Source: Alishewanella jeotgali KCTC 22429 (lineage in GTDB: Bacteria; Pseudomonadota; Gammaproteobacteria; Enterobacterales; Alteromonadaceae). From it: a DNA stretch of 64,000 bases. The stretch spans positions 124,001 through 188,000 of the forward strand of contig NZ_AHTH01000048.1 of the NCBI RefSeq assembly GCF_000245735.1, written 5' to 3'. The position numbers and the translations under genes are program-made. The notes beneath the pieces are model-generated. The model made no database searches. It had not been told where the DNA came from and was given only the letters and a program-made list of their open reading frames with translations. Each line of letters begins with the position of its first letter. The stretch's first letter is position 1. Below are positions 54,129 through 63,184 of the stretch, in pieces.

Positions 54129-55247
54129 ATGCAACTAGTTGATTATTTGAAAAAAATGGTTGAAGTGAAAGCTTCAGACCTTTTTGTTACCGCAGGCATG
54201 CCGGTGGCGGCCAAAATCAATGGCGAGCTGACACCGCTGGATGACAAGGCGCTGACCGAGATGGACTCGCTGGCGCTGGTGTTGTCAGCGATGAATGAAA
54301 AACAGCAGCACGAATTTAATACGCAGAAAGAATGTAACTTTGCCATTCATAACGATGCCGGTCGTTTCCGGGTGTCGGCTTTCTGGCAGCGTGATAAGGC
54401 CGGTATGGTGATGCGGCGCATTGTGACCACCATCCCCAATGTCGAAGATCTGGGGCTGCCACCGATCATGAAAGAAGTGATCATGACCAAAAGGGGCCTG
54501 GTACTCTTTGTTGGCGGCACCGGTACCGGTAAGTCGACGTCTCTGGCCGCCCTGATTGGTTATCGCAACAAAAATGCCCGTGGTCATATCCTGACCATTG
54601 AAGACCCGATAGAATTCGTGCACGAACATGGTCGCAGTTTAATTACGCAACGTGAAGTGGGTATTGATACCGAATCCTTTGATGCTGCGCTGAAAAGCTC
54701 ACTGCGTCAGGCGCCGGATGTGATCCTGATCGGTGAAATCCGTTCGCAGGAAACGATGGAGTTTGCGCTCTCTTTCGCCGAAACCGGCCATCTTTGTATT
54801 GCAACCCTGCACGCCAACAATGCGAACCAGGCCATTGACCGTATTATGCACCTGGTTCCAAAAGAGATGCACGATAAGCTACTGTTTGACCTGTCGTTAA
54901 ATCTTAGGGCTATCGTTGCTCAGCAACTGGTACCGACTGCAGACGGCCATGGCCGGGTAGCGGCGATAGAGGTGTTACTGAATTCGCCGTTCGTGGCGGA
55001 CTTAATTAGCAAGGGCGAAGTCGGAGAGATTAAGAGCGTGATGGCTAAGTCACGCGAGCTTGGTATGCAAACCTTTGACCAGGCACTGTATGACCTGTAT
55101 CAACGCGGCACCATTAGCTACACCGACGCTATCCACCATGCTGATTCTCCGAACGATTTACGTTTGATGATTAAACTGCGCAATAACGAGGTTAAGGGTT
55201 CGGGTTTCCTGTCTGGTGTGACGCTGGATGGGATGGATAAAGAATAG
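54129..55247 (+). CDS. pilU: type IV pilus retraction ATPase PilU
   Basis: A 372-residue PilT paralogue that assists retraction under load. Walker A VGGTGTGKST (VLFVGGTGTGKSTSLAALIGY), LTIEDPIEFVHEHGRSLITQREVGIDTESFDAALKSSLRQAPDVILIGEIRSQETMEFALSFAETGHLCIATLHANN and the C-terminal GSGFLSGVTLDGMDKE are PilU-type. It stands between pilT and a CBS-pair gene, 12 bp before the latter. Confidence 0.95.
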   Translation: MQLVDYLKKMVEVKASDLFVTAGMPVAAKINGELTPLDDKALTEMDSLALVLSAMNEKQQHEFNTQKECNFAIHNDAGRFRVSAFWQRDKAGMVMRRIVTTIPNVEDLGLPPIMKEVIMTKRGLVLFVGGTGTGKSTSLAALIGYRNKNARGHILTIEDPIEFVHEHGRSLITQREVGIDTESFDAALKSSLRQAPDVILIGEIRSQETMEFALSFAETGHLCIATLHANNANQAIDRIMHLVPKEMHDKLLFDLSLNLRAIVAQQLVPTADGHGRVAAIEVLLNSPFVADLISKGEVGEIKSVMAKSRELGMQTFDQALYDLYQRGTISYTDAIHHADSPNDLRLMIKLRNNEVKGSGFLSGVTLDGMDKE

Positions 55248-55259
55248 TGAGGTAAGCAG

Positions 55260-55700
55260 ATGTCTTTACTGGCTATTATGACCCCAAGAACCAGACTGGT
55301 GACGACAACCGGGGAGGCTAATCTGGCATCATTGCGGGCGGTCTTTAGCCAGGCCCGTTTCCAGCATGTGCCAGTGGTGGACAGTATGGATCGTGTGGTC
55401 GGCATAGTGTCCGTTAAAGACTACTTTAAAGAGTTAAGCCCGATGATGGAGGCGGCCAGCGAACAGGCGATTGGTTTAATGATGCGCAGCCGTAAAGTGA
55501 GTCAGGTGATGTCGGCTCCGGTGTTTACCGTTGCACCTGAAACCAGTATCAGGCAAGCGGCCAGCACGTTGGTGGAGCGCAATATCAGTTGTTTACTGGT
55601 TACCGATGCGCAGCAACGCCTGTTGGGGCTGGTATCCTGGAAAGATCTGATGAAGGCCGCCTTACTGGCTAAACCAAAGCCGGCTCAGCCACCGGCATAA
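55260..55700 (+). CDS. CBS-domain-pair protein
   Basis: A 146-residue soluble protein made of two CBS motifs: TGEANLASLRAVFSQARFQHVPVVDSMDRVVGIVSVKDYF and APETSIRQAASTLVERNISCLLVTDAQQRLLGLVSWKDLM. CBS pairs usually bind adenine nucleotides or S-adenosylmethionine and signal to a partner. No other domain is fused. Sitting 12 bp behind pilU on the same strand, it may be part of the pilTU operon and sense energy state for pilus retraction (inference). Its last 16 bases overlap the converging transglycosylase. Confidence 0.85.
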   Translation: MSLLAIMTPRTRLVTTTGEANLASLRAVFSQARFQHVPVVDSMDRVVGIVSVKDYFKELSPMMEAASEQAIGLMMRSRKVSQVMSAPVFTVAPETSIRQAASTLVERNISCLLVTDAQQRLLGLVSWKDLMKAALLAKPKPAQPPA

Positions 55701-56359
55701 CGCTGCTTTAAAATCATGACCCGTTCGATATAGGCGGTCGTTTCGGCGTAGGGCGGTACACCGCCAAAACGCCGGACTGCACCTGGTCCGGCATTGTAGG
55801 CGGCCAGCGCCAGTCTGAGATCGCCATCGAAGCTCTGCAGTAACTGTTGCAGATATAAGCTGCCGCCACGGATATTCTGCTCTGGCTGGCTGGGGTCCTG
55901 TACCCCAAGCATAGCGGCGGTTTCCGGCATCAGCTGCATTAAACCCTGAGCGCCGCGCCGCGAAATGGCCTGCGGATTAAAGGCCGACTCGGCATGGATC
56001 ACGGCCCGGATCAAGGCTGGTTCTAGCAGCAACTCGGCGGCAACCTGTTCAATCACCCGTGTAAAGCGGCGCTGGAACAAGGGCGTGGTATGCCAGTTAA
56101 TTGGCGAGCGCACCGCACAGGCAAAGCAATCAAACCGCAGTAGCTCATACTGCTGATCAACAGGTGGCCGGTCGGAAAAAACGGCAGACCCATCCTGACG
56201 TAGGCTTTTATAAACCAAGATCTGTGGCGCCGTTGGCTTGCTAACAGGCATAGCGGTGCTTTGCGGACTTAACCGCTGTACCGGTTTTGCGTCATCTGCT
56301 GCTAATGGCTGCACCAGCAGTGCCAACAGCAAAGGGGACCACTTCAGATTGCTAATCAA
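55685..56359 (-). CDS. exported lytic transglycosylase, SLT family
   Basis: A 224-residue protein with a signal peptide (LLLALLVQPLAADDAKP). An intermediate segment (LVYKSLRQDGSAVFSDRPP) resembles a DUF4124-type start, and the SLT domain follows: ALIRAVIHAESAFNPQAISRRGAQGLMQLMPETAAMLGV with the catalytic Glu, and RLALAAYNAGPGAVRRFGGVPPYAET. The start is TTG at 56359 with an AAGGAAAGGG site upstream. It cleaves peptidoglycan, possibly near envelope machines such as the neighbouring pilus (inference). Confidence 0.88.
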   Translation of the reverse strand: MISNLKWSPLLLALLVQPLAADDAKPVQRLSPQSTAMPVSKPTAPQILVYKSLRQDGSAVFSDRPPVDQQYELLRFDCFACAVRSPINWHTTPLFQRRFTRVIEQVAAELLLEPALIRAVIHAESAFNPQAISRRGAQGLMQLMPETAAMLGVQDPSQPEQNIRGGSLYLQQLLQSFDGDLRLALAAYNAGPGAVRRFGGVPPYAETTAYIERVMILKQRYAGG

Positions 56360-56371
56360 GCTACCCTTTCC

Positions 56372-57649
56372 TTAAAGACTCCGTTTTAAGCGGGCCGCCT
56401 GATAGCGCAGCAGCACCGCCACGCCAATAATAATGACAGGAATAGCGAGACTTTGCCAGCGCTCGGCGTTAAGCCCAGGCCACCAATATTGCAAGCTGCT
56501 CAGCAGCTTAGCCGCCAACTGCACGGCGTAATAACTGATGGCAACCAGCGAAAAGCCCTCCACCATTTGTTGTAGTTTTAGCTGCAGCTTGGCTTTTTGC
56601 TCCATTGAGCTTAGCAGTTGCTGATTTTGTTGCTCCAGCTTCAGATTCAGCCGGGTGCGCAACAACTCAGTACAGCGCCCCAGGCGGCTGGAGAGCAGTT
56701 GTTGCCGGCGCTGCACCGCCTCACTGGTACGGTAGGCCGGGGTGAGGCGTTTTTCGGTAAAGTCCTGCAATGACAAATGATCCGGCAGTGGGCTTTCCTG
56801 CAGTGCCTTTAGCCTGTCCTGCGTCAGCTGATAATAGGCTGCGGTAGCCTGTAAGCGGTTGCTGTTCTCGGCGATCAGCCGCTCGGTCGCGGCGGCCAAA
56901 CCGGTGATATCATGCAGCAACTGTTCATCGCTGCGTTTTTGCAACTCGATACTCTGAGTTAGGCCTGCCAGCTGCAATTCCAGTTCGCTTAATTTTTGCA
57001 GGCTCTGGCGGGCCAGCGGCCAGCCGAGCAGTGACAGCTTACGGTAATTGCCGAGATCAAACAGCTGTTGTGCCAGTCGGCCAAGGGCATCGCCGGTTAA
57101 GCCTTTACTTAATAGCAGCATCCGGCCGGCACCTTCGGCATGCTTTTGAAAGTCAGTCCAGATCCGCGCCCGCCCAGTCGCTAACTCGCTGCTGATACAG
57201 TTATCGGCATTAAAACTTTGCCGGATCAAGCTCTCAGCGGGTGGCTGCTCTGCGGTCAGAATAGTAAGCTGCACAATGCGGAAAATCTGTCCGGGCAGCT
57301 CGCTGAACCAGTCGCGGCTGGGCAAAAAGCTAAGTGGATCATCAAACCAGGGGTCGGCCATGCCGGGGCGGATAAAGGTATAGCTGGAGAACTCGCCATG
57401 CCGCTCCCAGCGTAGCCATAGACCGTACAGCGGCAGCGTCAAATCCTGGGCATTGTCACTCAGCTGCTGACCTTGCTGCTGTGCCAGTTGCTGCATTTGC
57501 GACAGCTCCAGGCTACGTAGCGCCGGGCTAACGGTCAGCATAAAATGACACAGCCGGCAGGGGGCGCTAACTGAGCCAAAGGTTCGCTGCTGCAATTCTT
57601 TATCCAGTACATCGCGTAAGGGATGATTACGGCGGGATAAGCTTTCCAT
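56372..57649 (-). CDS. DUF3422 family protein
   Basis: A 425-residue protein. It begins MESLSRRNHPLRDVLDKELQQRTFGSVSAPCRLCHFML, a typical DUF3422 opening, continues with WERHGEFSSYTFIRPG and a long helical region, and ends with two membrane helices (FSLVAISYYAVQLAAKLL, SLAIPVIIIGVAVLLRY). The start at 57649 has a CGGAG site 6 bases upstream. The function of the family is unknown. The TTG-started transglycosylase gene lies 12 bp beyond it. Confidence 0.85.
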   Translation of the reverse strand: MESLSRRNHPLRDVLDKELQQRTFGSVSAPCRLCHFMLTVSPALRSLELSQMQQLAQQQGQQLSDNAQDLTLPLYGLWLRWERHGEFSSYTFIRPGMADPWFDDPLSFLPSRDWFSELPGQIFRIVQLTILTAEQPPAESLIRQSFNADNCISSELATGRARIWTDFQKHAEGAGRMLLLSKGLTGDALGRLAQQLFDLGNYRKLSLLGWPLARQSLQKLSELELQLAGLTQSIELQKRSDEQLLHDITGLAAATERLIAENSNRLQATAAYYQLTQDRLKALQESPLPDHLSLQDFTEKRLTPAYRTSEAVQRRQQLLSSRLGRCTELLRTRLNLKLEQQNQQLLSSMEQKAKLQLKLQQMVEGFSLVAISYYAVQLAAKLLSSLQYWWPGLNAERWQSLAIPVIIIGVAVLLRYQAARLKRSL

Positions 57650-57802
57650 AGTGCACTCCGCTGTGGCTGAGATCATTAGCTTAACGGTAGGTATCGAAGC
57701 AGGTACTGTGCCAGCTTGGCTATGTTGACGCTTGGTGATGACAACGCCTTAACAAAACGATGAATTTGCCAAGACAATCGCCTTACTCAGAGCCGGTTTG
57801 CT

Positions 57803-57842
57803 AATGCCTGCTTGCGCCAGAAGCAGGCATTTTGCCTGTTTT
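57803..57842 (+). other. orphan hairpin in the DUF3422/rhtA gap
   Basis: A perfect 11-bp stem (57803-57813 with 57821-57831) with a 7-base loop, followed by a T-rich run (TTGCCTGTTTT), lies in the 287-bp gap between the divergent DUF3422 and rhtA starts. It has terminator shape on the + strand, yet no + strand gene precedes it. It may end a small RNA or be a relic; a promoter-like TTGACG at 57725 has no convincing -10 box. Confidence 0.35.
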
Positions 57843-57936
57843 CGGTGCAATCTGGTCAACACGTCGTGGCAAAGCTCAACACGCAGTGCCGGGAATGGCG
57901 TAAAATAATGCTAATCAGGTAATAAACAGGGTAGTT

Positions 57937-58794
57937 ATGCAAAGCAACAAGGCCATCTGGCTGGCAGTCGCCAGCGTATTATTGGCGATGGTCACCATTC
58001 AAAGTGGGGCCTCAATTGCCAAACAACTGTTTCCGCTGATTGGCCCGGCAGGTACGACGGCGCTGCGGGTCGGCTTTTCAGCCTTGATGCTGTGGCTGGT
58101 ATTCCGGCCCTGGCGGCAGTTACCGCAGGGGCGCAATTGGCGCGCTGTTATCGTCTATGGCGCTTGCCTCGGCGGGATGAATCTGCTGTTTTACCTGGCG
58201 ATTGCCCGTATTCCACTGGGGATTGGTGTGGCGCTGGAATTTACCGGCCCTTTGGCGGTGGCGTTATTCACCTCGCGGCGCAAATTAGACTTAATTTGGG
58301 TCGCGCTGGCGCTGGGCGGTATTTTGTTACTGTTACCGGATATGACCAGTGTCGATGCGTTGGATCCGGTTGGTGTGATGTTAGCGCTTGCCGCCGGTGC
58401 CTGCTGGGCCGGTTATATTCTATTTGGTCAGCGCGCCGGTAATCTGGCCTCGGGTGGCATTACGGTGGCCCTTGGCATGACAGTGGCCGCTGCCTTTTTA
58501 GTGCCGATTGGTCTGGTCAGTGCCGGTAGCAGTTTATTCAGCTGGCAGGTGATCCCACTGGCTATCGCCGTAGCGGCGCTGTCCAGTGCCTTACCCTATA
58601 GTCTGGAGATGGTGGCATTAAAGGCGCTGCCAGCCAAAAGTTTTAGTGTACTGATGAGTATGGAGCCGGCGATCGCTGCCTTGGCTGGTTTTTTATTGCT
58701 GGCGGAGTTGCTCAGTGTCACGCAGTGGTTAGCGATCTTACTGGTGATCAGTGCCTCTTTGGGCAGCACCTTAAGTAAGACGAAAGAGAGCTAA
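57937..58794 (+). CDS. rhtA: threonine/homoserine exporter RhtA (EamA family)
   Basis: A 285-residue inner-membrane carrier with about ten helices in two EamA repeats. It is very close in pattern to Escherichia coli RhtA: LFPLIGPAGTTALRVGFSALMLW, GGMNLLFYLAIARIPLGIGVALEFTGPLAVALFTSRR, SALPYSLEMVALKALPAKSFSVLMSMEPAIAALAGFLLL. It exports threonine, homoserine and related amino acids in E. coli. An ordinary single gene, with the second RND pump converging on it. Confidence 0.93.
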   Translation: MQSNKAIWLAVASVLLAMVTIQSGASIAKQLFPLIGPAGTTALRVGFSALMLWLVFRPWRQLPQGRNWRAVIVYGACLGGMNLLFYLAIARIPLGIGVALEFTGPLAVALFTSRRKLDLIWVALALGGILLLLPDMTSVDALDPVGVMLALAAGACWAGYILFGQRAGNLASGGITVALGMTVAAAFLVPIGLVSAGSSLFSWQVIPLAIAVAALSSALPYSLEMVALKALPAKSFSVLMSMEPAIAALAGFLLLAELLSVTQWLAILLVISASLGSTLSKTKES

Positions 58795-58855
58795 CCGCGT
58801 TATCCACTTTAAGGCTGCAGTGGCGCATCGCTGAACTGAGCTAAGGCGCTAGCAT

Positions 58856-58877
58856 AAAAAAGCGGCCCGAGGGCCGC
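58856..58877 (-). terminator. intrinsic terminator of the second RND pump operon
   Basis: On the minus strand a GCGGCC/GGCCGC stem (58877-58872 with 58867-58862) with a CTCG loop runs into six Ts (58861-58856). It lies 38 bases after the permease stop. Confidence 0.8.
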
Positions 58878-58915
58878 CTAGTTGAATGAGTCGAATGAGT
58901 TGAATGGTTTACGAC

Positions 58916-61900
58916 TTACTGCGCAGCGGTCTGATCAGCGGCGACGACCGCATCCGGTTGTTGCCGGTAGTCACGGGCCAACAGCAAATACATCGCCGGT
59001 ACCACATAGAGGGTAAAGAAGGTACCAATGGTCATACCGCTGGCAATCACCACCCCCATTGCATAGCGCGAGGCGGCGCCGGCACCGGTGGCAACCAACA
59101 GCGGGATCACGGCCAGTACTGTTGCCGCTGTGGTCATCAGAATAGGACGTAGCCGCAGCGCAGTCGCTTCCTCAATGGCATCGCGTTTTGATTTGCCTTC
59201 CTGCTGCAGCTGGTTGGCAAATTCAACAATCAGGATCCCGTGCTTGGCAATCAGACCGACCAGTGTCAGCAGACCGACCTGGGTGTAGATATTGATACTG
59301 GTAAAACCCAGACTGGTAAAGATCAGGGCGCCACAGACACTCATCGGTACTGTTACCATAATAATAATGGCATTTTTGTACGATTCGAACTGGGCTGCCA
59401 GTACCAGGAAAATCACTATCAGCGCAAAGAAGAAGGTAATCACCAGTTGCTGGCCTTCCTGCTTGTACTGCCGCGACTGGCCGGCGTAATCAATGCTAAA
59501 ACCTGCCGGCATCACTTCAGCCGCGATATTATCCAGCACCGCTAAGGCCTCACCCAGGGGCACGCCAGGACGCGGCACCCCGGAGATTTTCACCGCATTC
59601 AGCTGCTGAAAACCGCGCAGGGCTTGCGGCTGTACCGATTCCTGTAGGGTTACCAGCGTCGATAACGGGATCAGTTCGCCTTGCTGGTTACGGGTATAGT
59701 AGTCCTTTAACTGCGCCGGATTTAGCCGCTCACTGCGCTCAATTTGCGGAATAACCCGGTACGAGCGGTTATCCAGCGCAAAGCGGCCGGCGTCGGCACC
59801 GGCCAGTAACGAGCCCAAATCTGCCGCCAGTTGCTGCATTGATACACCCATTAAAGCGGCCTTTTCCCGGTCGACCAGCACGGTTTGCTTCGGTTTATCG
59901 ATCTTTAAATCGCTATCGACAAAGATAAAGCGACCTGACGCCATCGCCCGGCCCAGCACTTCCTGTACCACTTCCTGCAGCGCAGCAAAGGGTTGGGTCG
60001 AGCCAATAATAAATTCAATCGGGGTACCATCACCGGAAGAGGGCAGCGAAGGTGGTACCAACGCAAAGGCATTCAGGCCCGGAATACCGGCCAGATGCGG
60101 CTGAATATTCTGCTCCAGTACCTGAGCGGTAGTGCGCTCGCGCTGATCCCAGGGCGCCAGTACAAAGCCGGCGATAGCGGTATTGGTACCGCCCATGCCG
60201 TTAATGATAAAGACGTTGCGGATCTCCGGTGCCTGCTCCGGTAATTGATTCAGCTTAGCGGTATTACGCTCCAGATAATCCAGGGTGGCAAAGCTGTCCG
60301 CTTGTAAAATCGAGAACACAAAACCCTGATCTTCAGCCGGTTCCAGCTCGGACGGGCTGGTAACAAACAGGAAGTAGCAGGATACCAGCACTATGGCAGC
60401 AAAGGTCAGTACCACCGGCATCGTATTCAGTGTGTTGTGTAACTGGCGCTGGTAAGCGGTGCGCAACTGCTCAAAGCGCGCATCCAGCCAGGCTTCCAGG
60501 GATTTTTCTTTTTTACCGTCAGCGCTGTGCGGTTTCAGAATATAGGCACACATTACCGGTGACAGCGTCAGCGCCACCACGCCAGAGAGGATCACCGAAG
60601 CGGCCAGTGTAAAGGCAAACTCAACAAACAACACCCCGGTTAAACCGCCAACAAAACCTATCGGCAGGAATACCGCCACCAGCGTGGTAGACATCGAGAT
60701 AATCGGCCAGGCCAGTTGTCGCGCGCCCATAATGGCAGCGTCGATGCGGGAGTGGCCCTCTTCGATAAAGCGGTGAATATTTTCCAGCATAATGATCGCA
60801 TCATCGACCACGATACCGATCGCTAATACCATCGCCAGCAGCGTCAGCAGGTTAATCGAAAAACCCAGGATCCACATCAGGAAGAAGGTGCCGACCAATG
60901 ACACCGGAATGGCCACGGCGGGGATAATGACGCTGCGGATCGAGCCTAAGAAGGCGTAAATCACCAGTACGACTATCACCAGTGCCAGCACGATAGAGAT
61001 CACCACCTCGTCAATGGCGTTTTCAATATACTCGGTTGAGTCATACGGAATATCGGCGTCCAGACCCTGCGGCAGCTGCGGGATAATATCGCGATCCCAG
61101 ACCTTGCGTACCTCCGCAATCACATCCAGGGCGTTAGCATCCGGCGAAATCTCAATACCCATAAAGGTCGCGGCCAGACCATTAAAACTCACGGAGCTGT
61201 CATAACTTTCCGCGCCCAGCTCGACAGTGGCGACATCGCTTAATCGTACTACCGCCTTACCGTCACTGCTGATAATCAGCTGTTTAAATTCTTCCGGTGA
61301 GCGCAGATCAGTTGCTGCATTCAGATCGACGGCGACCATCTGCCCTTTGGTGGAACCCAGCGCCGCCAGCACATTGTTACCACGCAGCGCAGCATTAACA
61401 TCCGAGCCGGTCAGGTTGTAGGCGGCCAGTTTCACCGGATCCAGCCAAATCCGCATCGCAAAGGTGCGGGCACCCAGAATTTCGGCGCGTTGCACCCCCG
61501 GAATCGTCGCCAACTGGGGCTCCACTACCCGCACCAGATAGTCGGTGATCTGGTTATTACCCAGCACTTCGGAATAGAACGACAGATACATTGCCGCCAC
61601 GTTCTGGCCTACTTTGAGTGAAATCACCGGGTCGCGGGCGTTTTCCGGCAGTTCCGAGCGAATTTTATTCACCTGGGCGGCGATCTGGGTCAGGGCTTCG
61701 TTCGGGTCATAATCGAGCCGTAAAAAGGCCTGAATAGTACTGACGCCGGATACCGAGGTGGAAACCAGATAATCAATGCCCTCGGCAGCAGCAATTTCCC
61801 GTTCCAGTGGCGTGGTAATAAAGCCCTGGATCAAATCGGCATCGGCGCCGACATAGACAGTGCTGACGGTAACGACGGCATTTTTAATTTCCGGGAACTG

Positions 61901-62005
61901 CCGCACATTCATCTCTGAGATAGCGCGCAGGCCCAGCAGCAGGATCAGCAGACTGACCACACTGGCCAGGATCGGCTTTTTAATAAAGATATCGGTAAAG
62001 CGCAT
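58916..62005 (-). CDS. RND efflux permease (HAE1 family), second pump
   Basis: A 1029-residue, 12-helix proton-driven exporter. It begins MRFTDIFIKKPILASVVSLL, with VYVGADADLIQGFITTPLEREIAAAEGIDYL, the proton-relay Asp pair in AIGIVVDDAIIMLENIHRF and SMSTTLVAVFLPIGFVGGLTGVLF. It resembles the MexF/AcrB-type drug pumps. It lies 10 bp after its adaptor, and a TetR regulator heads the operon. No outer-membrane channel is encoded here. The substrate is unknown. Confidence 0.92.
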   Translation of the reverse strand: MRFTDIFIKKPILASVVSLLILLLGLRAISEMNVRQFPEIKNAVVTVSTVYVGADADLIQGFITTPLEREIAAAEGIDYLVSTSVSGVSTIQAFLRLDYDPNEALTQIAAQVNKIRSELPENARDPVISLKVGQNVAAMYLSFYSEVLGNNQITDYLVRVVEPQLATIPGVQRAEILGARTFAMRIWLDPVKLAAYNLTGSDVNAALRGNNVLAALGSTKGQMVAVDLNAATDLRSPEEFKQLIISSDGKAVVRLSDVATVELGAESYDSSVSFNGLAATFMGIEISPDANALDVIAEVRKVWDRDIIPQLPQGLDADIPYDSTEYIENAIDEVVISIVLALVIVVLVIYAFLGSIRSVIIPAVAIPVSLVGTFFLMWILGFSINLLTLLAMVLAIGIVVDDAIIMLENIHRFIEEGHSRIDAAIMGARQLAWPIISMSTTLVAVFLPIGFVGGLTGVLFVEFAFTLAASVILSGVVALTLSPVMCAYILKPHSADGKKEKSLEAWLDARFEQLRTAYQRQLHNTLNTMPVVLTFAAIVLVSCYFLFVTSPSELEPAEDQGFVFSILQADSFATLDYLERNTAKLNQLPEQAPEIRNVFIINGMGGTNTAIAGFVLAPWDQRERTTAQVLEQNIQPHLAGIPGLNAFALVPPSLPSSGDGTPIEFIIGSTQPFAALQEVVQEVLGRAMASGRFIFVDSDLKIDKPKQTVLVDREKAALMGVSMQQLAADLGSLLAGADAGRFALDNRSYRVIPQIERSERLNPAQLKDYYTRNQQGELIPLSTLVTLQESVQPQALRGFQQLNAVKISGVPRPGVPLGEALAVLDNIAAEVMPAGFSIDYAGQSRQYKQEGQQLVITFFFALIVIFLVLAAQFESYKNAIIIMVTVPMSVCGALIFTSLGFTSINIYTQVGLLTLVGLIAKHGILIVEFANQLQQEGKSKRDAIEEATALRLRPILMTTAATVLAVIPLLVATGAGAASRYAMGVVIASGMTIGTFFTLYVVPAMYLLLARDYRQQPDAVVAADQTAAQ

Positions 62006-62015
62006 ACTGCAATCC

Positions 62016-63134
62016 TTACTGGTTAGCCGGCGTTGGGTTTAATTCAGCGCTGGGCGCGGCCGAACTGTTTTCCACAATATTTACCGCGGCGCCATTGCGC
62101 AGCTTCAATAAGCCAGAGGTCGCTACCTGTTCACCAGGCTCCAGGCCTGCGGTCACGGCAATCAAATCACCACGGGCTTCGCCGGTGCGGATAAAGCGCT
62201 GTTGCGCTACCTGTTGACCGTCCTGTTCGGTAATCACAAACACTGAGTTGCCATAAGGATTAAACTGCACTGCTGTTTGTGGGATCAGGGTAACAGTGTT
62301 GGGTTCACCTGTTGTCATACTAACGCGGGCAAACATACCTGGGCGCAGTAACTGCTCTGGGTTAGCAAAGGTGGCCTGCACTTCGATACTGCGGCTTGAC
62401 TCGCGAATACCTGGTGCCACCGCCGTGATTTCACCAACAAATGCCTGTTCAGCATAGGCATCCACCCGCACTGTTAACGGCTTACCGACTTCAATCAACG
62501 CCAGTTGCTGCTCGGGCAAGGTAAAGTTCAGATAGATAGGATCCAGCGACTGCAAACTGACGACAGGGGTGCCGCCAGTCAGTAACTGTCCGAGACTGAC
62601 CTGACGAATACCGGCCACACCATCAAAGGGCGCAACCAGCGATTTTTGCGCAATCCGTGCCTGCTGTGAGGCGACAGCAGCGCTCGCCTGAGCGGCTTCA
62701 CTTTCGCGCCGACGCAGGTCCAGCTCCGAGACGCCTTTATCGCGGAACAGCCGTTCCAGACGGCTTTGCTCCAGCTTTGCCAATTGCTCAGCGGCCTTTA
62801 ACCTTGCCAGCTCGGCCTGATCAACACTGTCGTCCAGTTGCACTAACAGCTCACCTTTTTTAATCAGGGCGCCATTCTCAAAGCGAATGCTGCGGATAAT
62901 GCCACTGGCTTCGGTGGTAAGCTCGGTGCTGTTAACTGCAGCAAAGCTGCCGATGGCATTGACGGCAGGTTGCCAGGCATCACGGCTAACAGTGGCTGCG
63001 GTAATAGCAGCCGGTGGCATCGGCATATTGTCGAAGAATTGATTCATAAAATAATTACCGACGGCTTTAAAACCAAAGATACCGCCGAACAGCACTGTTA
63101 CCAGGACAAGCATAATAATCATACGCTTAAGCAT
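62016..63134 (-). CDS. RND periplasmic adaptor subunit, second pump
   Basis: A 372-residue membrane-fusion protein: N-terminal anchor (MIIMLVLVTVLFGGIFGFKAVG), lipoyl part (TTEASGIIRSIRFENGALIKKGELLVQLDD), alpha-hairpin (ELARLKAAEQLAKLEQSRLERLFRDKGVSELDLRRRESEAAQASAAVASQQARI), APFDGVAGIRQVSLGQLLTGGTPVVSLQSLDPIYLNFTLPEQQL and barrel domains. An AAGGAG site precedes the ATG. It belongs to the MdtA/MexE type. It is 50 bp downstream of the TetR gene and co-transcribed with the permease. Confidence 0.91.
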   Translation of the reverse strand: MLKRMIIMLVLVTVLFGGIFGFKAVGNYFMNQFFDNMPMPPAAITAATVSRDAWQPAVNAIGSFAAVNSTELTTEASGIIRSIRFENGALIKKGELLVQLDDSVDQAELARLKAAEQLAKLEQSRLERLFRDKGVSELDLRRRESEAAQASAAVASQQARIAQKSLVAPFDGVAGIRQVSLGQLLTGGTPVVSLQSLDPIYLNFTLPEQQLALIEVGKPLTVRVDAYAEQAFVGEITAVAPGIRESSRSIEVQATFANPEQLLRPGMFARVSMTTGEPNTVTLIPQTAVQFNPYGNSVFVITEQDGQQVAQQRFIRTGEARGDLIAVTAGLEPGEQVATSGLLKLRNGAAVNIVENSSAAPSAELNPTPANQ

Positions 63135-63184
63135 GATGTCTCCTTACAAGGGCAGGCGCCCGATTAACTAAAACTAAAAATCTG

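Noticed and set aside
58881-58907. Three imperfect 9-base tandem units (TTGAATGAG, TCGAATGAG, TTGAATGGT)
   Set aside because: Too short and few to be a CRISPR, REP element or mobile-element end; likely a local duplication beside the terminator.
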